In this document: positions 62,486 to 64,000 of the stretch, in pieces
Layout: every line of letters begins with the position of its first letter
Numbering within the stretch: the first letter of the stretch is position 1
Source of the DNA: a candidate division FCPU426 bacterium
Lineage (GTDB): Bacteria; Oederibacteriota; Muellerivitia; Muellerivitales; Muellerivitaceae
Assembly (NCBI GenBank): GCA_027452205.1
Contig: DAIDGV010000017.1
Span: 62,001 to 126,000, forward strand
Reading direction: 5' to 3'
DNA: 64,000 bases
Notes under the pieces: generated by a model
The model's database searches: none
The model's input: only the letters and a program-made list of their open reading frames with translations
Told to the model about the DNA's origin: nothing
Made by a program: the position numbers and the translations under genes

Positions 62486-64000
62486 GTGAACATGAACAGA
62501 GTGGGACAATCAAGGTTCCTTTTTTTTTCGGATAGTATCCGCATGTGGACTCTTACGCTCTTTTTGACCCTTGTACCGATATCAGTCTGGGCTGCTAATG
62601 GTACCGAGACGACCTTTGCGGCAAACTGTTCCAATACACCTTCCACTAACCTTAATCAAATGCAGATCAGCCAGTTCGTCAACTACACGGGCTTGGGGTA
62701 TGGTTATGCTACGGCCACCGCACCTTGGCTAAATATAAACACCATCGGCGGCAAAGCAACCCTCAATCTCGCGGGCATTCCTGCGGGAGCCACAATCGTC
62801 GCCGCCTACTTGGAAGAGGTCTATTTAGAACAACCGAGTTGTGATAATTCCCTGAATATCAATGGTACTGCCATTACGGGTACCCAGGTTGGGTTGGCGA
62901 ATCAAGGCCTGATCTGGACCAATACGGCCTACGGAACGACCAGTCTCTCTACGGGGCCTGTTTTTTGCGACGAACGGTACACAGTGACCCCTTACGTCAC
63001 GGGTAATGGTACTTACACCATCACTCAGACCGATGGGAACTGGCCTGGTTCCACCATGTCCCTCATTGTGGTCTATCAGTCACTGCCTTCCACAACTACC
63101 ACATCGGTGCAGATTGCGGACGGTCTTTTCGCTTGGGAGACCGGTGACGGTGCCGCCCCCTATTTGTGGTCGGGAGACGCACCGGAACCGGTGAGCATCA
63201 GCTTTTGCGGCAATAGTTGCGCCACCACGCCCTCAAGCGATAGCTTTACTCGTTTTGGTGGGAACCAGATCGTTACCGATGGTGTGACCATTCTGGAAGG
63301 GGATGACACCTTCGACGTGCCGGGCACCAATTCTCCGACCGTCATTTTGACCGAGCCGGGCGGCCCGGTCCTGGGCGACGCTTCCGATGCGGTCGGGGGT
63401 GGCCCCTCTTGGGCGGATATGTCGACCTATTCGGTCCCCCCGAGTGTGGTGGGAGCCGGAACCACATCTTTGGAATATTGGATGTCCCACGCTTTGGACC
63501 AGAACGCCTCTGATTACAAGGTGAATCTTTGGTTGAACGCCGTGGTCAATTCCATTTCTTGCGCGCCGGCCACAACGCCCACCAGTACCTCGACCAATAC
63601 AAATACGTCTACATCCACCCCCACGAGCACGAATACCTTTACGAATACTCAAACGAACACCAGTACTAGCACGCCTTCAGCCACGAATACCTCAACCAAT
63701 AGCGCGACGAACACCAACACGGTTACCAATACCGAAACGAATACCAATACCAGCACGCCCTCCGCCACGAACACCACCACCAATACTAATACGGTCACCA
63801 ATACCGACACCAATACCGACACCAATACCTCGACCAACACGGCTACAAACACTGTGACGAACACGGTCACCATCATCAACACCAATACCTCGACCAGTAC
63901 CAACACGGCCACCAATACGGCTACCAAGACCAACACTGCCACGAACACCACAACCAACACTAATACGGTCACGAATACTCTAACGAACAGCGCTACCAAT
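62486..64000 (+). CDS. Large secreted/surface protein with Thr-x repeat region (partial, runs off the window)
   Basis: A frame of 505 codons is open to the last base. The GTG at 62486 lies six bases after GAGGGAG; ATG 62492 is the alternative. A signal segment (LTLFLTLVPISVWAA) is followed by a beta-rich domain of about 320 residues with six or more cysteines (NCSNTP, PSCDNSLN, FCDERY, FCGNSCA). From about residue 362 every second residue is Thr, with Asn, Ser, Ala, Val, Asp or Glu between. This looks like an extended stalk carrying a further domain outside the window. The front part faintly recalls DUF3344-type surface domains; I am not sure. Confidence 0.75.
   Translation, partial: MNMNRVGQSRFLFFSDSIRMWTLTLFLTLVPISVWAANGTETTFAANCSNTPSTNLNQMQISQFVNYTGLGYGYATATAPWLNINTIGGKATLNLAGIPAGATIVAAYLEEVYLEQPSCDNSLNINGTAITGTQVGLANQGLIWTNTAYGTTSLSTGPVFCDERYTVTPYVTGNGTYTITQTDGNWPGSTMSLIVVYQSLPSTTTTSVQIADGLFAWETGDGAAPYLWSGDAPEPVSISFCGNSCATTPSSDSFTRFGGNQIVTDGVTILEGDDTFDVPGTNSPTVILTEPGGPVLGDASDAVGGGPSWADMSTYSVPPSVVGAGTTSLEYWMSHALDQNASDYKVNLWLNAVVNSISCAPATTPTSTSTNTNTSTSTPTSTNTFTNTQTNTSTSTPSATNTSTNSATNTNTVTNTETNTNTSTPSATNTTTNTNTVTNTDTNTDTNTSTNTATNTVTNTVTIINTNTSTSTNTATNTATKTNTATNTTTNTNTVTNTLTNSATN
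63571..64000 (+). repeat. Degenerate six-base-periodic repeat coding for Thr-x pairs
   Basis: ACN codons alternate with AAT/AAC, AGT/AGC/TCG, GCC, GTC, GAC and others, giving a six-base period over at least 430 bases. Larger units such as the block around NTSTPSATNT recur at about 63640-63680 and 63740-63775, pointing to growth by tandem duplication. The repeat continues past the window edge. Confidence 0.85.

Noticed and set aside
63649-63999. A minus-strand frame of Val/Leu repeats at the window end
   Set aside because: It is the reverse complement of the Thr-x coding repeat and has no signal or start context.
63571-64000. Possible CRISPR array in the repetitive end
   Set aside because: The period is six bases and protein-coding; there are no constant repeats with unique spacers of similar length.
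1-64000. tRNA or rRNA genes
   Set aside because: Nothing in the few non-coding gaps has a TTCRA arm or CCA-type acceptor pairing, and no rRNA-like sequence was seen.

Overview
The window is a dense bacterial chromosome segment of moderate GC with almost no non-coding space. Most genes form tightly packed operons with 4-base ATGA/GTGA overlaps. The organism has an outer membrane: there are a LolC/E-LolD lipoprotein release system, a very long TamB, a five-POTRA BamA, and many proteins with signal peptides. It also carries the McsA-McsB-ClpC arginine-phosphorylation/protein-quality module best known from Firmicutes. Several secreted proteins have Thr/Pro or Thr-x low-complexity stretches. This mix suggests an uncultured diderm lineage rather than a standard proteobacterium. 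From memory, Thr-x repeat proteins are common in some candidate phyla; I cannot place the organism from this window.

Layout. (1) 1-10.3 kb: the tail of a probable polyprenyl diphosphate synthase, then nuoABCDHIJKLMN. This is an 11-subunit complex I operon without the NADH module genes nuoEFG, and it ends in a strong terminator. (2) 10.35-17.3 kb: a C5-pathway tetrapyrrole operon, ccsA/hemX-like, hemA, hemC, cobA-hemD fusion, hemB, hemL, followed by two secreted TPR proteins with a shared module (17.25-19.0 kb). (3) 19.0-22.0 kb, minus strand: a strong 6S RNA candidate, rarA, 5-formyl-THF cyclo-ligase and a YmdB-type phosphodiesterase. (4) 22.1-24.9 kb: a small membrane protein coupled to glycogen phosphorylase. 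(5) 24.9-28.3 kb, minus strand: pheT with two coiled-coil ZapB/ZapA-like genes. (6) 28.4-46.5 kb: prfB, lysS, a T-rich insertion carrying a duplicated LolC N-terminus, lolC, lolD, mcsA, mcsB, clpC, tamB, bamA. (7) 46.6-53.9 kb: surE, a NifU-like protein, then purB, purS, purQ, purL, purF, with a hairpin over the purL start and a terminator after purF. (8) 53.9-64 kb, accessory: a TAXI-type solute-binding gene broken by two frameshifts, pirin, a small ferredoxin, a GAF-GGDEF diguanylate cyclase, a secreted duplicated-domain protein, two different diiron-type proteins around a tiny zinc ribbon, a TPR/secreted protein pair, and the start of a large Thr-x repeat surface protein that runs off the edge.

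How the parts connect. The first 17 kb builds a quinone-linked respiratory proton pump and the haem/sirohaem cofactors of electron transport. The central part joins translation (PheT, RF2, LysRS), envelope assembly (Lol, TamB, BamA) and proteolysis. The purine operon supplies the first steps from PRPP plus the adenylosuccinate lyase. The least ordinary places are the LolC-derived peptide, the 6S RNA locus, the purL start-codon hairpin, the extended TamB, the NuoN cysteine cluster and the diiron/zinc-ribbon cluster.
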